This document shows positions 51,666 through 59,396 of a DNA stretch of 64,000 bases, in pieces. The position numbers and the translations under genes were made by a program. Below the pieces are notes generated by a model. That model saw only the letters and a list, made by a program, of their open reading frames with translations. It made no database searches and had not been told where the DNA came from. Origin of the DNA: Bog-473 sp963744935 (GTDB lineage: Bacteria > Actinomycetota > Acidimicrobiia > Acidimicrobiales > RAAP-2); the NCBI GenBank assembly GCA_963744935.1, contig CAVUVM010000004.1:806001-870000 (forward strand), written 5' to 3'. How positions within the stretch are numbered: position 1 is the first letter of the stretch; the number at the start of each line of letters is the position of its first letter.

Positions 51666-52508
51666 TCAGCCCTGACGCCGCGCCCGCCAGACGTCTGCTC
51701 GGTACCCGACGTCGACGGTGGCGTCGCCGTCGACCCCGAGCATGTCCCGCAGCGCACGCCGTGCGGCGTCCAACAGTCTCTCCCGCGCGTCGTCGTCCAT
51801 GAGGATGACCCAGCTGAAGGTGCCGAGCAGCCCCACCAGCTCCTCGGCATTGAGGGCCACTTCCCACTTCAGCACTGTCTGCTCGGGCTGATCGAACGGG
51901 ACCCCAGAGGGAATCTCGAGAGCCTGGGCCGTCGCGGTCGGGTCGTTCACAGCTGCGGACAGCTCCGCGCGGCTCTGCTCGTCCAATATCGACTCTGCGC
52001 CACCACTCCCACCACTCCCACCGCTCAGCAGCGCCTGCGCCTGGGCGATGAACGCGGCGTCGCGGTCGGGGCCCGACCAGATCGCCCCCATCACACCGCC
52101 GGGAACGAGCACACGACCCACCTCGTGCAAACCAGGGACTGGGTCAACCCAATGCCACGACGAGGACGCGATGACCGCGTCGACGCTGGCGTCGGGCAGC
52201 GACATCGACTCACCTCGGCCTTCGACCGCCCGCACACCAGGAACAGCGTCGGCGAGGACGGTCCGCATCCTCGCGTCCGGCTCCACCGCGATGACCTCGT
52301 CGACCCGGTCGACGAGGAGACGGGACAGAGCTCCGGTCCCTGCACCGAGATCCACGACCGTGCGCGCCCGTTCGGGCAGGATCCATTCGACCGCCTCGAG
52401 CGGGGGTCCAGGACGGAACCGCTCGTAGTGGTCGGCGACGCCGCCGAAGCTGGCGGCGCGCTTCGCTTTCTGCTCGGCGGTCAGCTCGGCGGGCTGGGTT
52501 TCGGCCAT
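51666..52508 (-). CDS. Class I SAM-dependent methyltransferase
   Basis: A 280-residue protein from ATG 52508 (MAETQPAELTAEQKAKRAASFGGVADHYERFRPG). SAM-binding motif VVDLGAGTGALSRLLVDRVDEVIAVEPDARM, then the acidic loop SLPDASVDAVIASSSWHWVDPVPGLHEVGRVLVPGG. A Gly/Ser repeat (GGSGGSGG) sits in the middle. Probably methylates a small molecule. It is divergent from mftD and cotranscribed with the GNAT gene. Confidence 0.9.
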   Translation of the reverse strand: MAETQPAELTAEQKAKRAASFGGVADHYERFRPGPPLEAVEWILPERARTVVDLGAGTGALSRLLVDRVDEVIAVEPDARMRTVLADAVPGVRAVEGRGESMSLPDASVDAVIASSSWHWVDPVPGLHEVGRVLVPGGVMGAIWSGPDRDAAFIAQAQALLSGGSGGSGGAESILDEQSRAELSAAVNDPTATAQALEIPSGVPFDQPEQTVLKWEVALNAEELVGLLGTFSWVILMDDDARERLLDAARRALRDMLGVDGDATVDVGYRADVWRARRQG

Positions 52509-52645
52509 GGGCCCGACCCTAACAACCGTGCCGTCCACGCCTCTCGGCCTCGACGAGGGCAACCCGGCCCCTGGCGCCTAAAGTCTCCCGGTTGCCGATG
52601 CCTGCTACCGGTGGGATTCGGGCGGGGCATCACGAGAGGGTTGGT

Positions 52646-53819
52646 ATGGCGAACAAGTGGTTCGAAACGGTGGCTGAGGCGCAGCGGCGGGCAAAGCGCC
52701 GCCTGCCCAAGTCCGTCTATGGCGCGCTCATCGCCGGCTCCGAGCTGGGCCTCACCGTCGAGGACAACGTGCACGCATTCTCCGAGCTCGGGTTCGCGCC
52801 GCACGTGGCCGGGTTGGCCGGCAGCCGCGACCTCGTCACCAAGGTCATGGGCCAGGAGGTTTCGTTCCCGGTGCTCATCTCACCCACCGGTGTCCAGGCC
52901 GTCCACCCCGAGGGTGAGGTCGCCGTCGCGCGGGCGGCCGCGGCTCGGGGCACCGCGATGGGGCTGAGCTCCTTCGCCAGCAAGCCGATCGAAGAGGTCG
53001 TCGCCGCGTGCCCCCAGACGTTCTTCCAGGTGTACTGGATCGGCTCGCGGGATCAGATGCTGGCGCGGCATCGAACGCGCGCGGGCCGCCGGTGCCGTCG
53101 GTCTCATCGCGACCCTCGACTGGTCCTTCTCCCACGGGCGCGACTGGGGCAGCCCGGCCATCCCCGAGAAGATGAACCTGCGCACCGTGCTCCGCTTTGC
53201 CCCCGAGGCGTTGGCGCACCCGCGCTGGTTCCTCTCGTTCGCGCGCACGGGCAAAGCTCCGGATCTCACGACACCGAACATGGTCCCCAAGGGCCAGCTG
53301 GGCCCGACCTTCTTCGGCGCCTACGGCGAGTGGATGCAGACGCCGCCACCGAGCTGGGAGGACGTGGCCTGGCTCCGCGAGCAGTGGGGCGGGCCCTTCA
53401 TGCTCAAGGGAGTGACCCGCGTCGACGACGCCAAGCGCGCGGTCGATGCCGGCGTCAGCGCGATCTCGGTCTCGAACCACGGCGGCAACAACCTGGACGG
53501 AACGCCGGCGACCATCCGCACGCTGCCGGCGGTGGCCGATGCGGTCGGCGACCAGATCGAAGTACTCCTCGACGGGGGCATCCGACGCGGCAGCGACGTG
53601 GTCAAGGCCGTGGCGCTCGGCGCCAGGGCCGTCATGATCGGCCGTGCCTATCTGTGGGGGCTCTCGGCCAACGGCCAGGCAGGCGTCGAGAACGTGCTCG
53701 ACATCCTGCGCGGCGGCATCGAGTCAGCTCTGCTGGGCATCGGTCACGCGTCCACCCAGCAGCTCCAGCGCGACGACCTCGTCATTCCCGACGGGTTCAG
53801 CCGCCACCTCGGCGGCTGA
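52646..53819 (+). CDS. mftD: Pre-mycofactocin synthase MftD (FMN alpha-hydroxyacid dehydrogenase family), frameshifted
   Basis: Starts at ATG 52646 with the MftD signature MANKWFETVAEAQRRAKRRLPKSVYGALIAGSELG. The first frame runs through LISPTGVQAVHPEGEVAVARAAAARGTAMGLSSFASKPIEEV and breaks at RDQMLAR. The second frame continues IERARAAGAVGLIATLDWSFSHGRDWG and runs to 53819 with MLKGVTRVDDAKRAVDAGVSAISVSNHGGNNLDGTPATIRTLP and VLLDGGIRRGSDVVKAVALGARAVMIGRAY. One extra G near 53066-53069 (GCGCGGCATC for GCGCGCATC) explains the break. The FMN and substrate residues (Lys, His in SNHGG, Arg in GGIRRGSD) are intact. MftD oxidatively deaminates AHDP to premycofactocin. Confidence 0.9.
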
Positions 53820-53828
53820 CGAGTCGAC

Positions 53829-54983
53829 TCATTCGTCGAACTTGACCACCCCGCGGACGATGGTGCCCGCCGCCTGGTCGTCGTAGCCCTGCTGCACCTG
53901 GTCGAGCGTGTACTCCTGCGTGATCAATTCGTCGATCAGCAGCTGACCATTGTCGTAGAGATTGAGCAGGTTGGGCACCTGCACCCGCGGGCTCTGCGAC
54001 CCGAAGACGGTGCCCAGGATGGCCTGGTTGAACATGGCCAGATTGAACAGGTTGAGCTTCACGTCGACCTGGTCGAACGGCGCGATGGCCGTCACCACGA
54101 TCCGAGCGTCCTTGGAGCCACACGAACACGCGGCAGCGATCATCTCGCCGCGCAGCACGCCCGGCGTCAGGATGACCACGTCGGCGTTGCGGCCCATGGT
54201 GAGCTCGGGGAGCATCATCTGGGCGTCGAGCAGCGAGGGCGCGGTGTGCGTCGCGCCGATCTCCTTCGCTCGCTCCAGCTTGAAGGGCACAGGGTCGACC
54301 GCGATGATGGTGCGCGCCCCGGCGATGCGGGCGCCCTGAATGGCTCCCGAGCCGACGCCGCCGGCTCCGGCCACCACCACCGTCTCTCCGGGCATGACCT
54401 TGCCCCGGTCAACGGCCGAACCAAAGCCGGTGGCGATCCCGCAGCTGATGAGCGCTGCCGCCTTCATATTGTCCCAGGGGTTGATCCGCACGAGCGAGTT
54501 CTCGTGGACGACCATCTCGTCGGCGAAGGTGCCGAGTTGCGCCATCCGATTCAGGTTCTCGTCCCCGAGGTGGTAGCGATAGGTACCGTCGCTGATCATG
54601 CCGCCCGCCAGCGTCATCATGCCGAGGTCGCACAGGTTCTGACGACCCGAGGCGCACCAGAAGCAGGTGCCGCACGACGGGATGAAGGACACGGCGACGT
54701 GGTCGCCTTTTGCCACCTGGGTCACGTTGGTCCCTACTTCGGTGACGATGCCGGACCCCTCGTGGCCCCCGACCACCGGGAACATGGACTTCACGCCCAT
54801 CATCTCGAGCACTTCGGGCGTCTGGCTGATGTCCCCCGTACGCAGGTGCTCGTCGGAGTGGCACATGCCCGACCAGACCATCTTCACCCTCACCTCGCGG
54901 TTAGCCGGAGGGTCGATCTCGATCTCCTCGGTCTTCCATGGCTCGTTGAGCCCGGTGCACACCGCCGCACGCACAGTCGACAT
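53829..54983 (-). CDS. NDMA-dependent (mycofactocin-linked) zinc alcohol dehydrogenase
   Basis: A 384-residue medium-chain alcohol dehydrogenase from ATG 54983, with GGGAGGG upstream. The frame to 55727 is not coding. Catalytic zinc residues are in SGMCHSDEHLRTGD and GGHEGSGIV. Structural zinc cysteines are CGTCFWCASGRQNLC. NAD fold GAGGVGSGAIQGARIAGA. The start AAVCTGLNEPWKTEEIEIDPPANREVRVKMV matches the NDMA-dependent ADH family, which cannot turn over with free NAD and uses mycofactocin as electron carrier. Convergent with mftD, 9 bp apart. Confidence 0.92.
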   Translation of the reverse strand: MSTVRAAVCTGLNEPWKTEEIEIDPPANREVRVKMVWSGMCHSDEHLRTGDISQTPEVLEMMGVKSMFPVVGGHEGSGIVTEVGTNVTQVAKGDHVAVSFIPSCGTCFWCASGRQNLCDLGMMTLAGGMISDGTYRYHLGDENLNRMAQLGTFADEMVVHENSLVRINPWDNMKAAALISCGIATGFGSAVDRGKVMPGETVVVAGAGGVGSGAIQGARIAGARTIIAVDPVPFKLERAKEIGATHTAPSLLDAQMMLPELTMGRNADVVILTPGVLRGEMIAAACSCGSKDARIVVTAIAPFDQVDVKLNLFNLAMFNQAILGTVFGSQSPRVQVPNLLNLYDNGQLLIDELITQEYTLDQVQQGYDDQAAGTIVRGVVKFDE

Positions 54984-55124
54984 GGTCAATCCCTCCCTGA
55001 GGTTGGCGCGAAGCCCTTCGTCGCAGCCTCGGTATCGTCGCAGTCTCAGTATCGTCCTCCGCTCGGGTGCGGACAACCACGGACCCCGCCGGCCGTTGGG
55101 CTCCCTGGCGGTAGTGTGCGCGCC

Positions 55125-56063
55125 GTGCCTGTCCCCGCCGTGTTCGCCGACGCCGCAGCTCGGGTGCGCAACTGGGGGCGATGGGGTCCCGACGACGAGA
55201 TCGGCACCCTCAACTTCGTCGACGACGCGGCCCGCCGCCGTGCCGCAGCGTCGGTCCAGACCGGCCGCGCCTTCGCACTCGGCCTCCCGCTCTCGGAGGC
55301 GGAGGGGATCCAGGTGGGCGTCGTCGAGGGCCGCGTCAACCCGACCCGCACCATGGTGCAGGTGAACGTGCCGGTGGCTGCGAACGAACCCGACTGGGTC
55401 TGCTTCAGCGAAGACGTCCTCACGCTGGCCACCCAGTGTGCGACCCACTGGGACTCGCTGGCGCACAGCAGCTACGGCGGCGTCATCTACAACGGATACC
55501 CGGCGGCCAGCGTCACGGCGGAGGGCGCCACGCGGTGTGGGATCCACCGGCTCACGACAGTGGTCAGCCGCGGCATCCTGCTCGACGTGGCCCGCGCGCT
55601 CGGCCGCGACGTGCTCGAGCCGGGACACCCGATCATGCCCGGGGACCTCGACGCCGCCTGCGAGCTCGCCGGCGTCACCGTCGAACCGGGCGACATCCTG
55701 CTCGTGCGCACCGGTCAGATGGTGCATCTCGCCCCCGACCGGCGCGACCTACTCGCCTACGTCTACCCCTCACCCGGGCTCACGATCGAGACGGCCGAAT
55801 GGTTCCACGCCCGCGACGTCGCGGCCGTCGCCACGGACACACTGCCCTTCGAAGTCATCCCCTGCCAGCACGAAGACGCCTACCTGCCGGTGCACCTCTT
55901 GCACCTGGTCGAGATGGGCATGACCCAGGGTCAGAACTGGGTCCTCGACCCGCTGGCCGAGGAGTGTGCGGCCGACGGCCGGTACACCTTCTTGCTCGAC
56001 GCCACACCCCTGCCGCTCACGGCGGGGCTCGGCTCCCCCCTCAACCCGCTCGCGCTCAGGTAG
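55125..56063 (+). CDS. Cyclase family protein (kynurenine-formamidase-like fold)
   Basis: A 312-residue protein from GTG 55125 (VPVPAVFADAAARVRNWGRWGPDDEIGTLNFVDD). The metal site reads QCATHWDSLAHSSYGGVIYNG, the cyclase-family version of HxxxDxxxH with Thr-His-Trp-Asp. Then DVLEPGHPIMPGDLDAAC, GDILLVRTGQMVHL and IPCQHEDAYLPVHLLHLVEMGM. The long version of the family (about 310 residues), often found in steroid and aromatic catabolic loci. It probably hydrolyses a cyclic or acyl intermediate. Start upstream is antisense-like. Overlaps the convergent TetR by 8 bp. Confidence 0.88.
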   Translation: MPVPAVFADAAARVRNWGRWGPDDEIGTLNFVDDAARRRAAASVQTGRAFALGLPLSEAEGIQVGVVEGRVNPTRTMVQVNVPVAANEPDWVCFSEDVLTLATQCATHWDSLAHSSYGGVIYNGYPAASVTAEGATRCGIHRLTTVVSRGILLDVARALGRDVLEPGHPIMPGDLDAACELAGVTVEPGDILLVRTGQMVHLAPDRRDLLAYVYPSPGLTIETAEWFHARDVAAVATDTLPFEVIPCQHEDAYLPVHLLHLVEMGMTQGQNWVLDPLAEECAADGRYTFLLDATPLPLTAGLGSPLNPLALR

Positions 56064-56862
56064 TCCCGCTTCGACGGCGCGCCGTGGCGCCGCCGAGCAC
56101 GGGGCCGGTGCGGGGCCGGGTTGCCTCACGTGGTGGGATCTCGGCCGACGGTGCCGGCCGGCCAGTGACGGCCCAGTGCAGCGTCCGGGCCTGGGTGTCG
56201 ATGAGGTTTCGGGTGCGGATGCCCCAGAACTCGAAGCCGTAGCGGTGGGCCGACACGCTGGCGAACATCGCCACCAGCGTCCCCGCCACCGCCATCGGGT
56301 CGGTGCCGGCCGGCGATGACGTCGCCGCGCCCGGCCCTGCCTCGGGGGAGGGCGACGCGGCGGCAATCACCTGCGCCAGTGCCACCGTGACCGCGTTGAG
56401 CGCGCGCACCCGGATACCGCGCAGCTGCGCGTCACCCTCCTCGGTGGCGAGATCGACGACGCGAAACACGGCGCGGTTGTCCTCCCAGTACGAGAGGAAC
56501 CCCTCGGTCACGGCCCGCGCGGTGTCCCAACTCGCCTCCTCGGACCAGTCGCCCCCGACCAGGTCGGCCAGTAGCGCCGCCTCGTCGACCATGCCCTCGG
56601 CCAACACCTGGATCGCCTGCTCCACGTTGCCGAAGTACTGGTAGAAGGTGGCCGGCGACGTCCTCGCCTGTCGGGCGATGTCGGTCACTTTGACCGAACG
56701 CCACGACGTGGTGGTCAACAGCTCCACGGTGGCATCGAGCAGGCGTTGGCGGGTCTGGCGCCCGCGCTCGCCGGGGACACGGCCGTCGGTGGTCGCCACC
56801 TGCTCCGCGTAGGCCTCGAGGGCCACGACGGACGCTTCGCCCCGATGTTGCTGGCCGGACAT
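56056..56862 (-). CDS. TetR/AcrR family transcriptional regulator
   Basis: A 268-residue regulator from ATG 56862. The TetR helix-turn-helix reads RQTRQRLLDATVELLTTTSWRSVKVTDIARQARTSPATFYQYFGNVEQAIQVLAEGM. The ligand domain follows (SYWEDNRAVFRVVDLATEEGDAQLRGIRVRALNAVTVALAQVI), with an acidic, Pro/Ser-rich loop. The C-terminus has a long Pro/Arg/Gly tail. Divergent from a second, KstR-like TetR gene, with 64 bp between starts. This is a candidate repressor for the TGACG-N3-CGTCA palindromes, a hypothesis. Confidence 0.9.
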   Translation of the reverse strand: MSGQQHRGEASVVALEAYAEQVATTDGRVPGERGRQTRQRLLDATVELLTTTSWRSVKVTDIARQARTSPATFYQYFGNVEQAIQVLAEGMVDEAALLADLVGGDWSEEASWDTARAVTEGFLSYWEDNRAVFRVVDLATEEGDAQLRGIRVRALNAVTVALAQVIAAASPSPEAGPGAATSSPAGTDPMAVAGTLVAMFASVSAHRYGFEFWGIRTRNLIDTQARTLHWAVTGRPAPSAEIPPREATRPRTGPVLGGATARRRSGTT

Positions 56863-56926
56863 GGAGGTCCAGCGTAGTGGTCCCGTTCCTGAAGGCCCAG
56901 GTGGCGATGCGGATACGCTGTCGGGG

Positions 56927-57535
56927 ATGGAGCAGACGGTGACCCGCCCGCTCACCCGCGCCCAACAGGCCCGGCGTCAGCGCGTCATCGACGCGGCCAT
57001 GGCACTCGGGCTCGAGGGCGGCTACGAGGCGGTGCAGATGCGGGACGTGGCGGCGCGCGCAGACGTCGCCATGGGCACGGTGTACCGCTACTTCACGAGC
57101 AAGGACCACCTGCTGGCGGCAACCCTCGTGCACTGGGTCGAGATGCTCGACACCCGGATCGGACAGCACCCGCCCCGTGGTGAGCACCCGGCGGACCGCG
57201 TCCTCGACGTGCTCGACCGCGCGCTGCGCGCCATGGGTCGCCAGCCCAAGCTCGTCGCCGCAGTCTTCACGTCGCTCTCGTCGCCCGACCCCGCGGCGGT
57301 CGGCTGTCAACAACAGATCACGCTGTTGATGGAGGGGATCATCGCCCGCGCCATGGGCGAGCCGGTTGTCCCGGACATGTCCGAACGTGCCCGCATGATC
57401 GGGCACGTCTGGTACTCCGCGCTCGTCGGCTGGATCAACGGCTGGTCAACCATGGCGCGCGTCTACGACGAGTTGGCGGTCTCGGTCCGCCTGTTGCTGC
57501 CCGACGAGCTCGTGGAGCGCCGCACCTCAGCCTGA
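56927..57535 (+). CDS. KstR-like TetR family regulator
   Basis: A 202-residue regulator from ATG 56927. The HTH region QRVIDAAMALGLEGGYEAVQMRDVAARADVAMGTVYRYFTSKDHLLAATL is very close, from memory, to KstR of mycobacteria (RILDATMAIASKGGYEAVQMRAVADRADVAVGTLYRYF). KstR represses sterol uptake and catabolic genes until a steroid CoA ester binds. The ligand domain here (RARMIGHVWYSALVGWINGWSTMARVYDELAVSVRLLLPDEL) keeps the general layout. Divergent from another TetR. No perfect KstR box was seen in the shared region. Confidence 0.82.
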   Translation: MEQTVTRPLTRAQQARRQRVIDAAMALGLEGGYEAVQMRDVAARADVAMGTVYRYFTSKDHLLAATLVHWVEMLDTRIGQHPPRGEHPADRVLDVLDRALRAMGRQPKLVAAVFTSLSSPDPAAVGCQQQITLLMEGIIARAMGEPVVPDMSERARMIGHVWYSALVGWINGWSTMARVYDELAVSVRLLLPDELVERRTSA

Positions 57536-57592
57536 TCGCTGTGCCGTCACGCGACCCCAGCCGGCCGGCGTGCCCGCGCTAGGGTCGCCCGG

Positions 57593-58564
57593 ATGACCGC
57601 CGGTGCCCCAGCCCGCGGCCTCCCCATCGAGTTCAAGGGACTGTCCAAACACTTCGGCACGGTCGTGGCCGTCGACGACCTGTCGTTCACCGTCGAGCCC
57701 GGGAGCGTGACGGGCTTCCTCGGGCCGAACGGGTCGGGCAAGACGACGACGTTGCGCATGCTCCTCGGCCTCGTGCACCCGAGCGCGGGCACCGCCACCG
57801 TCGGCGGGCAGGCCTACCAGCATCTCGACAACCCCACGGCCACCGTGGGCGCCGTGCTCGAGGCGACCAGCTTCCACCCGGCCCGTCGGGCGCGCACCCA
57901 TCTGCGCATGGCCGCGGCCGCCGGCGGCCACGACGAACGCCGCGCCGACGCGGTCCTCGACCTGGTCGGCCTCACCGCAGACGCCAAGCGCAAGGTCGGC
58001 AACTTCTCCATGGGCATGCGCCAGCGCCTCGAGCTGGCCACGGCGCTCGTGGGCGACCCCGGCGTCCTCATCCTCGATGAGCCGTCCAACGGTCTCGACC
58101 CGCAGGGCATCGCCTGGTTGCGCGACTTCATGCGGTACCTCGCCGGCGAGGGTCGCACGGTGCTGGTCTCCTCACACCTGCTGGCGGAGATGGCACAGAC
58201 GATCGACAACGCAGTGATCGTGTCTTTCGGGCAGCTCAAGGCCCAGGGCACTCTCGAGGAGATCACCGGTGGCATGACGGGCGTCGTGATGCGGGCGCGC
58301 ACACCCGAGGCCGACCGGCTCTGTGGGGTGCTCGAGGCGGCGCATATCGCGTTCCGGAGGCTCAGCCACGACGAGGTGGCGATCGACGGCGTGCGGCCCG
58401 AACAGGTTGGACCGTTGTTGGCCTCGAACCAGATCATCCTCTACGAGTTGATCCAGGAGGGGGCCGACCTCGAGCGGGTGTTCCTGTCCCTCACATCCGG
58501 GCTGGGCTTCGGCGAGGTGGCTCAGACCCACGCAGACGCACCGGCACAGGCCTCGGGCACATGA
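57593..58564 (+). CDS. ABC transporter ATP-binding protein
   Basis: A 323-residue ATPase from ATG 57593. Walker A GPNGSGKT (44-51), signature FSMGMRQRLE, Walker B VLILDEPSNGLD and the H-loop SSHLLAEM are all present. The C-terminal about 100 residues (GVVMRARTPEADRLCGVLEAAHIAFRRLSHDE) form the usual DUF4162-like domain of ABC-2 exporters. Overlaps the permease by ATGA, so both are made together. Exports a lipid, drug or other hydrophobic compound; substrate unknown. Confidence 0.93.
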   Translation: MTAGAPARGLPIEFKGLSKHFGTVVAVDDLSFTVEPGSVTGFLGPNGSGKTTTLRMLLGLVHPSAGTATVGGQAYQHLDNPTATVGAVLEATSFHPARRARTHLRMAAAAGGHDERRADAVLDLVGLTADAKRKVGNFSMGMRQRLELATALVGDPGVLILDEPSNGLDPQGIAWLRDFMRYLAGEGRTVLVSSHLLAEMAQTIDNAVIVSFGQLKAQGTLEEITGGMTGVVMRARTPEADRLCGVLEAAHIAFRRLSHDEVAIDGVRPEQVGPLLASNQIILYELIQEGADLERVFLSLTSGLGFGEVAQTHADAPAQASGT

Positions 58565-59361
58565 TCGACGCCATCCGCGCCGAGCTGATCAAGATGCGCT
58601 CAATGCCGGGCGTCTGGGTCGCCTTCGGGATCGGCTTCCCCCTGACGGCCCTGATCTGCCTGGCCGTGTTCGCCATGTCGGGCGGATTCCCCGGACACAC
58701 CTTCTACTACGCAATGGGGCTGAAGGAGCAGCGTGAGCTGCTCGGTGCCGGCTACTTCGGCATTGAGGTCCTGGCACCGATCATCGGCGTCCTGTGCGTG
58801 ACGGGCGAGTACCGCTATAAGACCGTGACCACGACGTTCGTCCTGCGCCCGATCCGCACCCAGGTGCTGGGGGCCAAGGTGGTAGCCACCGCGGTGTGGT
58901 CGATCTTCCTCGCGGTCCTCTCCCTCGCGGCCGTGGCCATCGTGGGGTTGCCCTGGAACGCCGCGCTCGGCGGGGTGACGTCGCAGGTGACCGGTCAGGT
59001 CGGCGCGGTGGTGCCCGGCTTGTTGGTCTCCGCCGTCCTGCTCGGATTGTTCGGCCTCGGCTTCGGCACGCTCGTGAAGAACCAGATCGCGGCGATCCTG
59101 CTCACCATCGGGGGCACGCTGATCCTCGAGAGCATCCTGATCGCACTGGCCCGAGCCATCTTTCACTACAACCTGAACTGGCTCCCCAACGCCGCCGGAG
59201 CAGCCCTGGCCGGCGACATCGCGCGCGGGTTCGGGGGCGGCGGCCGAGGCCCGAACTTCCACCTCCTGACGTGGTGGCAGGGCGGCCTCGTGATGTTGGC
59301 CTGGGGCATCGTCCCCCTCACAATCGGCTATTTCACGACGTTCCGCCGCGACGTCACCTGA
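58561..59361 (+). CDS. ABC-2 type transporter permease
   Basis: A 266-residue membrane protein from ATG 58561, overlapping the ATPase stop by ATGA. Six hydrophobic segments: WVAFGIGFPLTALICLAVFAM, EVLAPIIGVLCVTGEYRY, VVATAVWSIFLAVLSLAAVAIVGL, VVPGLLVSAVLLGLFGLGFGTL, IAAILLTIGGTLILESILIAL and GGLVMLAWGIVPLTIGY. A cytoplasmic segment after the second helix reads RYKTVTTTFVLRPIRTQVLGAKV, usual for ABC-2 permeases. Works with the preceding ATPase as an exporter. Confidence 0.9.
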   Translation: MIDAIRAELIKMRSMPGVWVAFGIGFPLTALICLAVFAMSGGFPGHTFYYAMGLKEQRELLGAGYFGIEVLAPIIGVLCVTGEYRYKTVTTTFVLRPIRTQVLGAKVVATAVWSIFLAVLSLAAVAIVGLPWNAALGGVTSQVTGQVGAVVPGLLVSAVLLGLFGLGFGTLVKNQIAAILLTIGGTLILESILIALARAIFHYNLNWLPNAAGAALAGDIARGFGGGGRGPNFHLLTWWQGGLVMLAWGIVPLTIGYFTTFRRDVT

Positions 59362-59362
59362 G

Positions 59363-59376
59363 GCCGGGCGCCCGGC
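59363..59376. terminator. GC-rich palindrome between convergent genes
   Basis: GCCGGGCGCCCGGC is a perfect palindrome just after the ABC permease stop (59361) and before the end of the minus-strand deacylase (59397). Repeats of GGCGCCC follow. No T tract, so the terminator role is uncertain. Confidence 0.35.
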
Positions 59377-59396
59377 GCCCGGCGCCCGCACAAGCC

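Noticed and set aside
53821..53830. GAGTCGACTC palindrome between mftD and the alcohol dehydrogenase as a terminator
   Set aside because: Only five base pairs per arm and no loop, so too weak to claim.
56863..56926. KstR box between the two TetR genes
   Set aside because: No AACnnGTT core could be found there.
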